Shown here piece after piece: positions 9,213 through 21,838 of a DNA stretch of 64,000 nucleotides. Under the pieces are notes generated by a model, which was not told where the DNA came from, did not search any database, and saw only the letters and a list, made by a program, of their open reading frames with translations. How positions within the stretch are numbered: the first letter of the stretch is position 1; the number at the start of each line of letters is the position of its first letter. Location of the stretch: contig CM033747.1 of assembly GCA_019671005.1 (NCBI GenBank), positions 22,471,188 to 22,535,187 on the forward strand, in the 5' to 3' direction. A program made the translations under genes and the position numbers. This DNA comes from Hibiscus mutabilis (lineage: Eukaryota > Streptophyta > Magnoliopsida > Malvales > Malvaceae).

Positions 9213-12200
9213 GTAACTACACAGTTAGTCATTAAACTTTAAGTGTTGTTTCGTTATTGTCACTGAATTATAAACTGATCCAATTTTAGCACTAAATATT
9301 TAAATTACTTTTTGTTATCGGACCATTAAAACATTAAAGGCGTGACAGACATGACCATTTACACCCTCTCCTTTTTGGTAAAAAAACTTTCACTCCTCGA
9401 ACCCCATCATCATTCAATCGACAAAAGTTGTTTGAAACAAGATTGATGCCAAAATGTTCGCATTTCACTCATATTTCTTCTCATTGAATTGGTTTTTCAC
9501 GAAATTTACTCAAAATCGATCAAAATTCATCTAAACAATCTTATAATGCTTCAATTTTCTCTAATGGTTGTCCAATGAGGCTAGTTTCGAGGTATGTTTT
9601 TCATATTCACATAAGAATGTTTCTCACCATTTTGAACGAACACCTCAAACCCGAGAAAACCCTCAAATTCCCAAAAATGATAAATTTTTTTATTTAAGTT
9701 CGAAAGTTTTAAAGAGATTTTGGAAAAATCTAAACTAATATAGTGGTGGAGTGAGACGAGTTTGTTTGTATCTAAGGTGGCCACAAAAGACGTAAAACAA
9801 ATGGCGATATACAATGACGATTGAGAGTTACTGAGAAAAGTCTAAGTTTTAATGGACAAGATTGTAACGACCTAGATTTCAAAATCCGTTGGTCGGATTC
9901 ACTCAAGCCTTAGGTCGTGTTGTTGTGTTATGATGTTGGGCTTGTGGAAGGCCCAAAGATCACTTTGTGGGCTCCTTTCTTTTTATTGGGCTTGAGCTTT
10001 GGTTTGGGAATGAGATAGGTGGAAGATACAATGGGCAGAGAAGTAATTACCCCCATTTTTGAAGAGATAAGGTTGCCTCTTTAATTATTTCTATAGAAAA
10101 GGTAGGGGAATGATATCATCTTGTTCCCTTGGTTGTTCTTCATTTCCTTCAAGAAAATCAAGTAAATGGGTAATCTTTGTTCTTTCAAGTAAGAATCTCG
10201 GATTGCTGGTTGAGGGAAAGTTGATCATCACCCAAAGATCTATCTATCAAGGTCAGAATGAAAGGAATTGGTGGAGATTGGAGAAAAATGGGTTTTGGTG
10301 GGGGTCAAGGAAGAAGAAGGGGAATTAAAGATTTAGCTTCATTCTTATTGTAAAGTTATTCCTTTTGTACCTCTTAATCTTCTAGCAATGTTATAACTTG
10401 TTTTTACAACACTTTCTTGTAGTGAAAGAAGTTGGAAATTCTTCCAAGGAGCAAGGGAAGAAGAAGGCTTGAAGCTTGGGCTAGGAGCTTCGTTCTCAGT
10501 TGTAGAAGTAAGGTTAGTACACCTCTAACTCCTTTGTCTTCATGGACATCATAAAAATGATGTCTTATATGCTATTTTGATGATTTTGGAGTTTTGGTTG
10601 CTTGGAGAATTGATAATGGTAATAACCAGATTTGATGTTAAAACATGTAAAATTGGTATAAAAAAACCACCTAAAACCACTCTAATAACATATAGGTATC
10701 GTTTGGAGTCTTTAGGGGTAAATTTCGAGCACCGGACTTGAAATTATAGAGTCGAGTACTGGTACGGGATAAACCCGTACAAGTACCTCGTGTAATTTCT
10801 GATAAAGGTGATGGATATAAAGGGGAGTACTGGTACGAGCTTTAACTAGTACCGGTATGAGGTTCAAGAGGGTACTGGTACACAGATTTGGGTATCGGTA
10901 CCCACTGTTCCATTGGAAGTCTAGTGAACAAATCGCGTACCGGTACACTACGATTGCATAATGGTACTGAGGGTGTACCGATACTCGAAACACAAGTATC
11001 GGTACCAAGCCTCGTTGATCCCCATGTCCTATTTGATGCCCACGTATCAGTACGCAGAGGGCTACTTTCGATATCTATTTTGTCGTATCGGTACTCGTAA
11101 TTTGGTATCAGTACCCATTAGGCAATCTGCTCAAAAATGTTGGTTTGCGTTTGAAAGGTTGATAATTTGAGGATTAGGGTTCAATGGATTCCTGATATGG
11201 TAAAATTAATTGTAAAACTAAGAAACTGAGAAATCAACCTCCCAATTGATCATAATGTGTAAGAAACTTGGTAATCGGCATGTGTGCTTATATGTTAGCA
11301 ACCATAGGGTGGCATGTTTGTATGATGAGGTTGTGTGCCATGTGGGCACTTGATTGATGGGATCCGGATACCCAGGTAACATGTTGCAACACAATGGTAA
11401 GTGTCAAACGAAGGAGTTCCTTGTAATGATCCCAATGTTGTGTATCCACGGGCTTCACTCCAGGTTTGTATTATTGATTGTTGTATTCCATATGATGTAT
11501 ATTGTGGATGCATTGCTAGACGAGATAGCATGTGTATAGGCTACTAATAGTAGTTCCTTGTAATGACCTTAATGCCATGTTATCCTTACTAGATAATGCT
11601 TATATTTATGATTTGCATGAAGCATAGTAGAGTAGAAATATATCCACTGAGCTTCGATGGCTCAGCGTTCAGAATCTTTGTTTCCGTTCTCAGGTTTCTA
11701 GGTTGGCACGTTGCTTTGGAGGAACACCATTGGAGTAGGTTTATGCACACTGCTTGTTCAGAGTACAACACTTAGGTCTTATTGGGCTATGTATTCGTAG
11801 GACCCTATTGTATTGTTGTAACTCTTAATTTAGGTTTGTATTAAACGAGCAATTGTTTTAATATTTTAAACTTATTGGATCTCCCTTTGTAAATATTTTG
11901 AACATTTATCGATGACATTGACTGTTGGACTTAAATGATTTTTGGAATGAACTCTTTTGGGCTAACTAGGTTGGAAATTTTGTGGTGATGGTTTGGGCTT
12001 AAGGCCCAAATGCGACATCGGTTTAGAGTGTTACAAAGATGGTGAGTGAAAAAAATCTTACGTCAACACAAAATTAATATGAATATCGTTCTGGCTTCTT
12101 TGTAATCACACATCAAAATCAAAATATCATGTCATTCAGGTATTAATGATTTAACGATTTAGTGATAAAACAATTGGAAAAAAATTAATGACAAAATTAA

Positions 12201-12264
12201 AAGTTTTTATAGTTTATTGGTCAAAACGAGATAAATCCTAATATTCGATGACTAATGACGTAGT
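9213..12264. repeat. Foldback element interrupted by a solo LTR
   Basis: The left arm at about 9,213-9,340 (AACTACACAGTTAGTCATTA) is the imperfect reverse complement of the right arm at about 12,120-12,264 (GATGACTAATGACGTAGTT). The arms share a GTTTCGTTATTGTCACTGA-like vocabulary. The 2.2-kb LTR 9,863-12,035 sits inside with its own target duplication, so the foldback is the older element. Arm boundaries are approximate. Confidence 0.5.
9863..12035 (+). mobile_element. Solo LTR, 2.17 kb, gypsy-type termini
   Basis: Starts TGTAACGACC and ends GAGTGTTACA. It is flanked by a perfect 5-bp direct repeat AAGAT (9,858-9,862 and 12,036-12,040). There is no gag, pol, primer site or second LTR inside, so it is best read as a solo LTR left by LTR-LTR recombination. 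Tekay/Del-like gypsy is likely from the termini and length but not proven. Its middle (about 10,690-11,120) is packed with degenerate GTACCGGTAC words. Short open frames over that block read as Tyr-Arg repeats and are artefacts. Confidence 0.8.
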
Positions 12265-13293
12265 TTTATTTTCTTGTATTTGAATATGTGAATATTATAA
12301 CATTTTAACCTCTTTTCTATCGATTATAGGGATTAATATTAAGTTGATTTCAAAATGAGAAGGCACCGAATAACGAAAGTGGAGATGGTGGACCAAGATG
12401 GTTGTAGTAGAATCAGATGGTTCACCCCATGTAGACTTGGGGCGGAGAGCCGCGGACAATACGGTAATTAGAGCTAAGAAGATGAGAGTAAAAGGAGAGG
12501 GGTGCATCCCTCTTAGTTTACTTTTATATGCATTGTGTCTACCTCTTGCCCCTCTCTCAGCAGGGATCTGGGTATATTTATAACCCGTTAATGCTGAAGG
12601 TGATTGGATAGTGCCAGACTCTATGACAACATATGGATGGATCGACAAAGCTAGGCTCAACTTTTAAGTGTTAAGCTTTGCATGTTGGTCACGAGGATGT
12701 CGTGCAGTGGCACCCAAGACGGTCTAATGGGTCCATTTATGCTAGTCTCCGAAGGACTTGTATCCGTAGGAGTTGCTGTTGTAGACTACTTCGGAGTCTG
12801 TCAAATATAAAGGTGTGGTGCTAAAGGATATTTTCGAAGTCATGTGAAGGCGAAGATTTTAGGTATAACACATTCCCAAAGGAAATGTCGAGATTCAAAC
12901 TCATACAAAATAGGACAACATAAGTATCCTTGGCCAACCAGTGAATCTCACGCTTTAGTTTTTTTAGTGTAAGTTATTTTTTTTTCAAAGTTACAAATAT
13001 CTTTTTTTTGCTTTTGCATTTTATCACAACTAAAACAAATTTGATTAGTTCACCCAACTACGTTGCAGGCTCGTGGAAATAATTTATAAATAGTCCAATT
13101 ATTGAATTTTCATCCTCTGCTTTATGAAATTTGAGGAGTTAGCCACTTCACTTTAATTTTTTAGAACTTGATCTTTATATTTTATAAAAACTGAAAAGCG
13201 GGTTCATTTTTTTACTTTAAAAGTTAGTCCAATTAAATAATATTATTAGACTGTATTGTTAAATCACTTACAGAAAAATCAATAATTCAACCA
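12265..13293 (-). repeat. Unrecognised retroelement-like fragment, part GC-richer
   Basis: 12,356-12,900 is less AT-rich than its surroundings. In minus sense it has a TATAAATA box at about 12,573-12,580, followed by a purine-rich GAGAGAGGGGCAAGAGG stretch. That looks like the U3/R part of an LTR, but I found neither termini nor a second copy in the window. The open frame across 12,295-12,660 has no domain I recognise. 12,900-13,293 holds nothing identifiable. Confidence 0.3.
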
Positions 13294-13357
13294 TTTATAT
13301 ATAAAGAGTTAGCGAAAATTGACAGTTAAATAATTTAGGCTTTAAGGGCATAAGAAG

Positions 13358-16300
13358 TGTAATATCCTTAACGTATATTCGTTAATCGAATACACTTAAA
13401 GATGTTACTAACTGATTTTACACTGATTTTTAGACTTGTAAATTTTTTTAATATTCAAAACTAATTTGATTAAACAATCATTTCACTGTTTTCATTAAAT
13501 TACAAATCTGTCTAGAGTCATCTAGTTTCGACCCTGAATTGGTTTATAAAATATTTTAAACAATTATTAAAATGAAAATATAATTCAGGGTGAAAACTAT
13601 GTGTGTTGTCTAGACCATTTCTTGATTTTAAAATCGCTACGCGATAGTCAACCAACTAAGTTTAAAATCATTTGAAGTATCTTTTATAATATTCTTAATT
13701 CCTCAAACTAAGTCATGCTTCTAAATCATACAAAATAGCTACGTATTTTACATATATACATGCCCCACTATACTAGGATGTGGTGATACTGATAATACCG
13801 ACTAACTTGATCCAATGATGTGCAACTCCTCCTCTGCTATCTATTCCAAAGTACCTGTGTGATACAAAACACACGTTAAATATAACTTAATGAGGCATAA
13901 TCATAATAGTGTAAAACAATGATTATAATAACACAGCTCTGCAGATTGGCAAGCGATTTCCAATTGCAACTGATAACATTTTAAACATGTATATAACTAC
14001 CTTGCATGTATAATTTATTTAACCAATATAATATTCAAATCATAGGATTCTATCTATCTTATCAGTCTTGTGTACATTAAGCTTTTTAGCTTAACTAATT
14101 GCATACCTGCATTTCAAGTATTATAGCCAAAGTATAAAATCATGACATCTGTAATGCATGAATAATCATATATCATGGCTATCTTAAGAATCCTGATATC
14201 AATGGTTAATGATCATCAAGTAGTCGTGCTTTCATTACGCAATCATTCGCATATCATATTCTCTAATATAGTCATACCTTCATCATGCAATCATTTGCAT
14301 ATCATATTCTCTAATATAGTCCAAAGTACAAAATTATGTGATGCCATAGTACGCGAGTCATCACAACACCGTAGTGTCTACAACACCGTAGCATCTACAT
14401 CGCCGAAGCGATTGAGATGAGTACGTACTTGAGGACGCCATTTGTTCCTCGCACAACACCTTAGTGTCTATCTCAGCACCGTAGTGCCTACAGTGTCTCA
14501 GCACCGTAATGCCTACATTGTCTCATTAGTACTTGGGCATAACAATATAATACTTTCACCTTCAATATTCAATTCATCAATACTATCAACCATAATTCGA
14601 TAATGAACTTTTCATACTCAATATCTATAATCCGATTTATCTCAAATAAATTATTATGCTAAATCCATGTATCACATATGCTATTTAATATTTCTTTGAT
14701 CAACATACATTTTCATTATTATCAAAGTTTACTTATTGCAAGTCTTCTTCACATCATATATATATAAACAGATAAAAACGCATTCATTCATCTCGCATAT
14801 ATAATAAATAAATAAAAATTACACTCACATGGGCCATTTATTAGCATGCCTCACTAAATTCTACTCGATCCTTTCCTTCATAGTACCTCGAATCTTTTTT
14901 GATTCGGATTTGATTTCATTATCCACATAAATATAAACAAACATTTGTTAGATTCATTTCTAACAAAATTTCAATCAAACTATCTAATCATTTAACATAA
15001 AAATTTCCATAATTAACTTCTAATTTATACTAACTTCTTATTTTTCTACTTGTCAATTTAGTCCCATTACTTACTTCAAATCACCAATTCATCATCTTCT
15101 TCATCAAATAGTTATTCAAAATAATTCTCTCTAATTTTCTTTCTTTGCCAAAATAGTCACTAAAATGCAAATGTAAGGATTCAAACTTCTTAACTTTGCA
15201 ATTTAGTCCTCAAATCAACATTACTAACTTAATTCTATTATTTTATCTAAAAAATCAGATTTAATCTCCATCCAAGAATTCATTTTCCTATTTGGTCACT
15301 TAATTTTGACAAATTGTCAAAATGGTCACTAATTCGATTCAACATCGGTTTAGCATTCTAACATCAATTTCACATCTCCAACATCATTAATTACATAACT
15401 ACACTCCAATTTCATAAAATTCAGATTCGATCCCTTAACTTTGAAGCTTGCCGAATTGGTCCCTATGTATTCTAATTTTAATTCTAACTTCATACAACAT
15501 ATTCGATTCATAAAATCTCATAATCATAATTTTCATAAAATTTTCCATTATTCTTCCATGTGGCCGAATTGGTCACTTGGCTTCTCTAGGCTCATTTTTC
15601 ATCCAAACAACATTCTAACATGCTTAAATAAATTTTCCAACATAAATTCTTCATTTCCAAGAATTAACATTTAAATCCCCAATTTATTCCTACTTGCCAA
15701 ATTTGGGTTTCTAAACTTTTCACGGGCTTTATTTTAGTCCAAATGCCTTAATCAAACTTCTAAATTCATAATCTCTTCAAATCCACTACTAGGATAATTT
15801 TCACAATATTTCCCTAATTTACCAAGCTTGCCAAAATAGTCACTTAAAGGACTAATTGAGGATTTTTCATTCTAGCATCAAAATCAAGCTTCTAATATCA
15901 TCAATCTTTCTTTTTTCATCATCAATTTCAAAACCCTAAATAAAATCCCAAATTCTAGGGTTAGGGGTTTTAATCCTTAAACATGAAATTAATCACAATC
16001 TAAGCTTGATTTCATCTCTACAACACTAAATTTGCATAGTTCAAGCTTTAATCTAAACATGGAACATGAAACCCTATTTTCTCTCTCTTCAATAACATAA
16101 TCAAATCTTCATAACTCTTGATAAAATTACTATCAAATGAAAGAGAATTGAAAATAGATCAACTTTCTATCAAAAACATACCTTGAATCTTGTTCGGGAG
16201 CCTTCAAAATACCTAGGAAAATTTTTTGTGTATCCCCCCCATTTTCTCTATTATTTCGAATAGAAGAGGAGGAAGATGAACATTTTTGTTCATCTTTTTT

Positions 16301-17818
16301 TAATTTATGCCACATGTAATAATAAATTGAATTTTTTATTCAATTTAGTCCTTTTTCCGAAATTAACCTCCAACTGAATCATAATTTATAAGTTACCATT
16401 CTAGTTCAATTCCAACCAAATTCCATTCAACTCTAACCAAACTAGAGTAATGCTTTCACATGGGAAATTACCATATTACCTATGATACTTTCAAAATATT
16501 TCAAAATTGCCATTGTGGCCAAATTACCAAAACTAGTCACTTAAATCACAAATTTTGCCATTTTGTAAAAATCCAACTATTCTAGTTAGATCACAATCCA
16601 CCAATTAATAATTTATTCATAAAACAATATTTTATGAATTTTTCGTTTCTTATGGTGCAGCCTCTGAAATTTTGATTCGATCCGATTTCTCGATATTCAC
16701 TTACTACTTCTTTTGCGATCCCTCTTCGTCGGGCTATCAAATAAATTCTAAAAATTTCTTATTTCCATATCTAAAAAATAAATAATATTATCAAATAAAA
16801 TATTCCATATTTATGAAGTCGAACTTAGAATTTTGACTCGGTCCAATATATTGATAATTTTACTCGAAATCTTTATCGGATAAAAATTCTCTTAATAATT
16901 CTTTATCAGATATCCATACGAATAATATTAACTCGAACTGATTCCTTTTTATCAGTCTCAAGTACTGACATAAGATCTTCCCAATAGGTCACCCATCATA
17001 TGCCTTGAGCACGCTTAACTTTGCAGTTCAATCGAAATCTGATATCTTATACTGCATTTTTATTCCCAGGACCTGCATCAGATTTTTCTCCATGATCTGT
17101 TTAATCTATGTACAGGATAAAATAATTACTAATAAATTCTCCAAATATTCATAAGTAATATGTTATAACTCTTCCAAAGTCTATGGAATCATCTTCGAAA
17201 TTTTGCTTGATCCGATTTACCGATAAATGCCAAGAATTTTATCGGTTACTAATTAAATTCCTTAATCAAAATAATTATAGGATTCATCCTGAATTGAACT
17301 AAAATATTTCCAACACTTGAAAATGAATTTATTATCTTTCTCTATCATATGGTAAAATTTCATAATTTTTCAGTTCGATCCGGGTGTCTAAATCCACTTA
17401 AACTTTGACTGCGATTTCCCAATAATCGAAATATCAGATCAAACCAGTAATTGTGCTCTATCTATTTATGAAATAAAACACCTAAATTTTGGGAAATTAC
17501 AACTTTGGTCCTTTAACTTTTCATGTTTCAACTTGTACCACCCAAGTTTTAAAAACTTATCATTTTGGTCACTAAATTGTAACCTTGAATTCCCATTCAA
17601 ATTTTCCTTGGATTTTAACCAAAATTTGCAAGTATCCTATTTTAATCGTTATTCATCACACGACACCTTAAAACCTCAGAAATTTCTTTTCTACAGTCCA
17701 TAATTGAGAAAATCCTAACTTTTGCATTTTTGTCATTTTAGTCACTAAGTAAGCTTTTAAGCCCTTATCTTAGTACTAAATGACCCTTAATCAACGTAGC
17801 AATTTTTGGGGCATTACA
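13358..17818 (-). mobile_element. Probable solo LTR, 4.46 kb, Tekay/Del-like termini
   Basis: Starts TGTAATATCC and ends GGGGCATTACA. It is flanked by a near-perfect 5-bp repeat (AGAAG at 13,353-13,357, ATAAG at 17,819-17,823). Removing it restores the pairing of the foldback arm it interrupts, independent support for both ends. The first ~500 bp match, in inverted orientation, the LTR piece that ends at 49,705. It contains no protein domain. Words such as GGTCACTTAATTT and AAATTGGTCCC recur throughout and are typical of long plant gypsy LTRs read in minus sense. It holds a 48-bp duplication (14,237-14,330) and a CACCGTAGTGYCTACA repeat (14,361-14,524). Confidence 0.7.
14361..14524. repeat. 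Short irregular tandem repeat, CACCGTAGTGTCTACA type
   Basis: About six degenerate copies of a 16-28 bp word (CAACACCGTAGTGTCTA, CAGCACCGTAGTGCCTA, CAGCACCGTAATGCCTA and others), lying inside the 4.46-kb LTR. Spacing is too irregular for a CRISPR array and the repeat is too diverged. Confidence 0.6.
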
Positions 17819-18328
17819 ATAAGTACTTGAACTTTTAAAAAAATCAATTAAGTCCCTAAATTTTTTTGCACTCAGTTAAGCCCTTGAACCAAGAAATTTA
17901 ATCAATTAAGTCCTTTGACCAATTTTTACCATTAAATGTTGACAATTTTTTCTTTAGATATTACTGACACATGATACATTACAGTTCTATTATGTTGCAT
18001 TTATAAAATTTTTCAAAAAATATTTTTTTTAAATTTTATAAGCTTTTTTTAGAATTTTTAAAGAATAAAAAAAATTTGAAAATGTCATCTGGAAACACTG
18101 TAGCACTACGCACTGCACCAATAGATCCAAAAAAATTGTCAAGGTTTAATGGTCAAAATTGGTCAAAGGGCTTAATTGATTAAATTTCTTGGTTCAGGGG
18201 CTTAATTGAGTGCAAAAAATTCAGGGGCATAATTAATTTTTTTCAAAAGTTTAAGGGCTTTTTGCACCCTTAAGCCAATAATTTATATGCAAAGTATTAG
18301 TAAAAATTGGCAGTTAAACAATTTTAAT

Positions 18329-18662
18329 TATTAAAATATTAAAAATTTATAATAAAATTGTAAAAGATGAAAAAAAAGTATTCATATATTTCAAAATTGG
18401 AAAATATATTTTAAAAGAGTATTTACCTATCTATTAAAAAATGCAATTATATAACAATATTATAAAATCTTTCTCTTTCAAATAATAAATGCACATAATG
18501 ACTAAGATGAGGGGTTCGAATTCTGACGTTGTGAATAAAACAAATTAAGTTGGAAGGGTGATCTTTATAATGAGTCTATACAGTATTTGATCCGAATTAA
18601 TCAGCTAATGAATTAGATACAGATGATTAAACCAAAAATATTAACAAATGGTTAGGGATTTA
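18329..18662. other. AT-rich spacer with a possible box-B relic
   Basis: Holds GAGGGGTTCGAATTCTGAC near 18,509-18,527, which resembles a tRNA-type B box as found in SINEs. No partner A box or copy was identified. Confidence 0.3.
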
Positions 18663-18667
18663 GGTTT

Positions 18668-19779
18668 TGTTGGGCTCGAATTCCTTCAACCGTGTGTGTT
18701 GCCAAGTGGTGGAGAAGATGTGTTTTGGGTGATAGTTGTAGGAAGTAAAAGATAGAAAATTGACACGATGATTTTAGAGTGGTTCGTCTTTCAAACCAAA
18801 GCCTACATCCACTACCCTAGCTTCCCACTAAGGATTTCAACCAATTCACTAAGAATTCTTCCCCTTTTCTAGGCTTAGAAGGCAACCTTTTACAACCTAA
18901 ACCTACTCACCAAGTCTAGCATCCAAAGCTCACAAACCAAGTCTTGGGAACACTCTTAACAAGAGAATTAATAGCAAACTGAAATCCCTCTCTAAAGGTA
19001 TGTGTTTGCACTTTAAAACACTCACCTAAATCCTAATACACTTGAGCATATAATGACAATGAAGCTCACAAGTGTTTTCTATACAAAGAATTGAAATTTA
19101 AAGCCCTAAGACAATTTTGGCATCATAATGTTGTTGACATTGATATCATTAGTTGTTGCCGAAGCTTGAATGTCCCTTTTATACTCCCAATTGAGTTCCT
19201 AGCCGTTGGAGACCGCTGGATTGAATTGGAGCCGTTGGAGACTTTATTTCCCACAATAAATGCAGTTCTGCAGCCTTCTATATTGGTACTCATGTACCTG
19301 TATCGGTATATGTACTAGCCATTATGCCTATTCTAGCTGCGCGTATCAGAATGCCTTGGACCGTACCGGTACAGTGTATCGGTACGCCTTAGTCCGTTTT
19401 GGTATGCCCTGCAATTTAAAAGACCGTTGGGAAATAGCCGTTGGAGGTTGTTGAAACTAGGACCGGTACGCGTACAAGCGTATCGAAGTGATCCTATCCG
19501 TATCGGTACACCTAGGGGCGTATCGGTACATTTTTTCGGCTTTGGAATTTTCCTATAGCAAAAATCCTTATCTATATCGATACGAGATGTAACCTTATCG
19601 GTACGGACGTGCTGAAAACATAAGTTTGGCTACTTTAAAACGTTTAAAACACTTCCAAAACCTTTCAAAAACTTCTCAAACTTATTTTCAAGTTGTTTGG
19701 ACTTAAAACCATTTTTGAAACCTTTTCAAATTAGTCCAAAACATTTTTCAATTATTATATCAAAACAAATATCCAAACA
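18668..19779 (-). repeat. 3' LTR of the gag-only element
   Basis: 1,112 bp, TGTTGGGCTC...ATCCAAACA in plus orientation. It contains a cluster of TATCGGTAC/TACCGGTAC words at 19,285-19,605. Compared with the 5' LTR it keeps an extra ~50 bp around 19,490-19,540 that includes two more such words. Confidence 0.85.
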
Positions 19780-19795
19780 ATTTCCCCTTTTTGAT
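19780..19795 (-). promoter_or_regulatory. Polypurine tract of the gag-only element
   Basis: In minus sense AAAAAGGGGAAATT stands directly before the TGTTTGGATA start of the 3' LTR, the position expected for the plus-strand DNA primer. Confidence 0.7.
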
Positions 19796-20103
19796 ATAAT
19801 AAAACTAACTTGAAAAATTATTTTTGAGATTCTCCCCCTTAGTAAAAATAAAATTTGAATAAGAGATTAATTGTTGAAAAACTTATAAGCTCTCCTTATT
19901 TATTTGAAAATTCAATTTTTCAAAGCATTCTCCCCCTTTTTGTTATATTAAAAATGGTTCAAACTTTAAACATCAATAACAATGGAGAGTTAAAAATTTT
20001 GAAAAAAAAATGTTTTAAAATTGGCTCCCCCTTACTCAAGCATCATTCAAATGTTAGTCTAACAATTATGATAAACTAGTTGAATTAAAATAAATAAATC
20101 AAA

Positions 20104-21747
20104 TTAAAACAAATAGAATTCAACTAATTTTTTCCACACTTGAACCAAAGGTAGGATATGAAGCCTTCCTTCTTCAAGTTTTCTTCTTTGTGTGTCAAGA
20201 GCTTCCATAAGTTTGACTTTGATCATCAATAGCTCAAGCACACCTACAAAAAGACAATCAAGTAATTTTTGGTATCCAAATTGCTTTGGATCCTTTGGCA
20301 TTATTCTCAAAACATTTATTCCCCTTTGGAATCCATTTTTCAATGTCTTCCTTTTTCTTTGAAAGAATTAATCCTTTAGAGACCCAAATAGATTTTACAA
20401 TTTTACTATTTACAATTCTTGGGGAATTTGATTGTCTAACATAAAAGTTTGACTTTCCAAAATTGTTTTTCTTTTGAAGTTCATTGGAAATCCAATCTTT
20501 TTCTTTCTTAAGATCATCTACTTCAATTTGATGATCTTTTTCTTTCTTTTGAAGCAAATTTTGTAAATCTAAAACTTTAAGTTCAAAATCCTTCATTTTT
20601 GCTTCAAATTCCAAATTGGCTTTTAAAAGCAAATCATTTTCGATTTTCAATTTTGAAATCATCTTTTTATTTTTCGAAAATAAAACCTTAAACTCAAAAA
20701 CCAATTCGTCATAGGCCTATTGTAACTCATCAAAAGTATAAGAATTAGAAATATATGAGTTAGAAGCTACCTCTCCCTCTTGGAGGGCCATCAAGCATAT
20801 GTGGGCTTCTTCATCTTCATCGGTGGAGTCTTCTTCACTCTATGTTGCCACATATGCTTTCTTCGAAGATGATCCCTTTTTGTTGAAACGAGGGCAATCG
20901 TATTTGGTGTGCCTCATCTTCTTGCATTCGGAGCACTAAGGGGATCTTTCATCTTCTTCTTCGATTCATGCTTGGATTCCTCCATTTCTCTCTTTATGAA
21001 TCGGGCAAATTCTCTAAAGAGATAAGACATCTCTTCATCTTCACTTTCTTCCTCACTTGATTCTTCTTGTTGGCTTGTGGGGGATTGAAGAGCAATGATG
21101 TTGGCATCAATCCTTGCTCTTTGTTTTTCTTATCTTTCTCCCTTCTCAAGGCTTAAGACATCATCTCATGGGTAAGAAGAGATCCTACGAGTTCGTCAAG
21201 TTTGAGCTTCTTCAAATCTTTGGCTTCAATAATGGTTGTCTTCTTGCTCTCCCATGATTCGGGAAGTGAATAAATCAACTTCTGAACGAGCTTTTCTTCT
21301 AAAATCTCTTCTCCAAGACCTTTGAGTTGATTGACAATTTGGGAGAAACGATCGAACATGCTCTTGATGTCCTCTTCCGGGTTCATCTTAAAGTTCCCAT
21401 AGTTAAGATTGAGTAGACCAAGCTGTCTCCTTCACCTCATTTGTACCTTCATGGATCACTTCAAGCATGTCCCATACCTCATTGGCTTCTTCACAAGAAG
21501 AGACTTTTGCATACTCATTCGGGCCTAAAGCACACAATAGAATGTGTAAGGCTTTACAATTAAGCTTCATCTTCTTCTTGTCTTCCGCAGTCCAATCTTA
21601 CTTTCTTCATTGTGGTACGAACAGTCCATCTTCAACAAGATCCCATAGACGATAATCTTTGGCCTTGATGAAGTACATCATCCTATTCTTCCAATATGCA
21701 TAATGTTCGTCATTGAAGAATGGTGGCTTGTCAATTGATTACGCCAT
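20104..21747 (-). pseudogene. Decayed gag with zinc knuckle and coiled coil (UBN2-like)
   Basis: In minus sense an ATG at 21,747 opens a typical copia-like gag start (KPPFF, HYAYWK, MMYFIKAKDYRLWDLV) with a stop already at codon 3. More stops and frame changes follow. The segment 21,386-21,153 reads MFDRFSQIVNQLKGLGEE and LIYSLPESWES, the core of the UBN2/gag family. A CX2CX4HX4C zinc knuckle (CSECKKMRHTKYDC) lies near 20,895-20,936. The frame 20,704-20,258 is a Lys/Glu/Leu-rich coiled coil, as in gag proteins of related plant elements. No pol domain follows. Confidence 0.8.
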
Positions 21748-21823
21748 GAACACAGTTAATTTGTTGGTTGGTCGAGCTTGTCGAATCGCCTTAATAGATG
21801 GTTAAACCTTCTCGATTGAGCAT

Positions 21824-21837
21824 CGCTCTGATACCAA
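21824..21837 (-). promoter_or_regulatory. Primer-binding site, initiator tRNA-Met type
   Basis: Minus sense TTGGTATCAGAGC begins one or two bases after the CA end of the 5' LTR and matches the usual tRNA-iMet 3'-end complement TGGTATCAGAGC. Confidence 0.85.
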
Positions 21838-21838
21838 T

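Larger units (their letters stand above)
13294..18328. repeat. Foldback element carrying a nested LTR, flanked by ~43-bp direct repeats
   Basis: The right part (17,819-18,285) folds on itself: AGTCCCTAAATTTTTTTGCACTC pairs with GAGTGCAAAAAATTCAGGGGC, and CTTGAACCAAGAAATTTAATC with GATTAAATTTCTTGGTTCAGG. The outer left end (GGCTTTAAGGGCATAAGAAG, to 13,357) lies on the far side of the LTR and pairs with the outer right end (CTTTTTGCACCCTTAAGCC). Outside both ends stand related direct copies, TTATATATAAAGAGTTAGC...CAGTTAAATAATTT (13,294-13,338) and TTATATGCAAAGTATTAG...CAGTTAAACAATTT (18,283-18,328). There is no coding capacity. Confidence 0.7.

Noticed and set aside
10712..11170. Overlapping open frames on both strands rich in Tyr/Arg (YRYRY-like)
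   Set aside because: They are translations of the GTACCGGTAC word cluster inside an LTR, with no start context, homologue or conserved domain.
12295..12660. 121-codon minus-strand frame as a host gene
   Set aside because: No recognisable domain, no partner exons, and it overlaps a TATA-bearing, LTR-like fragment.
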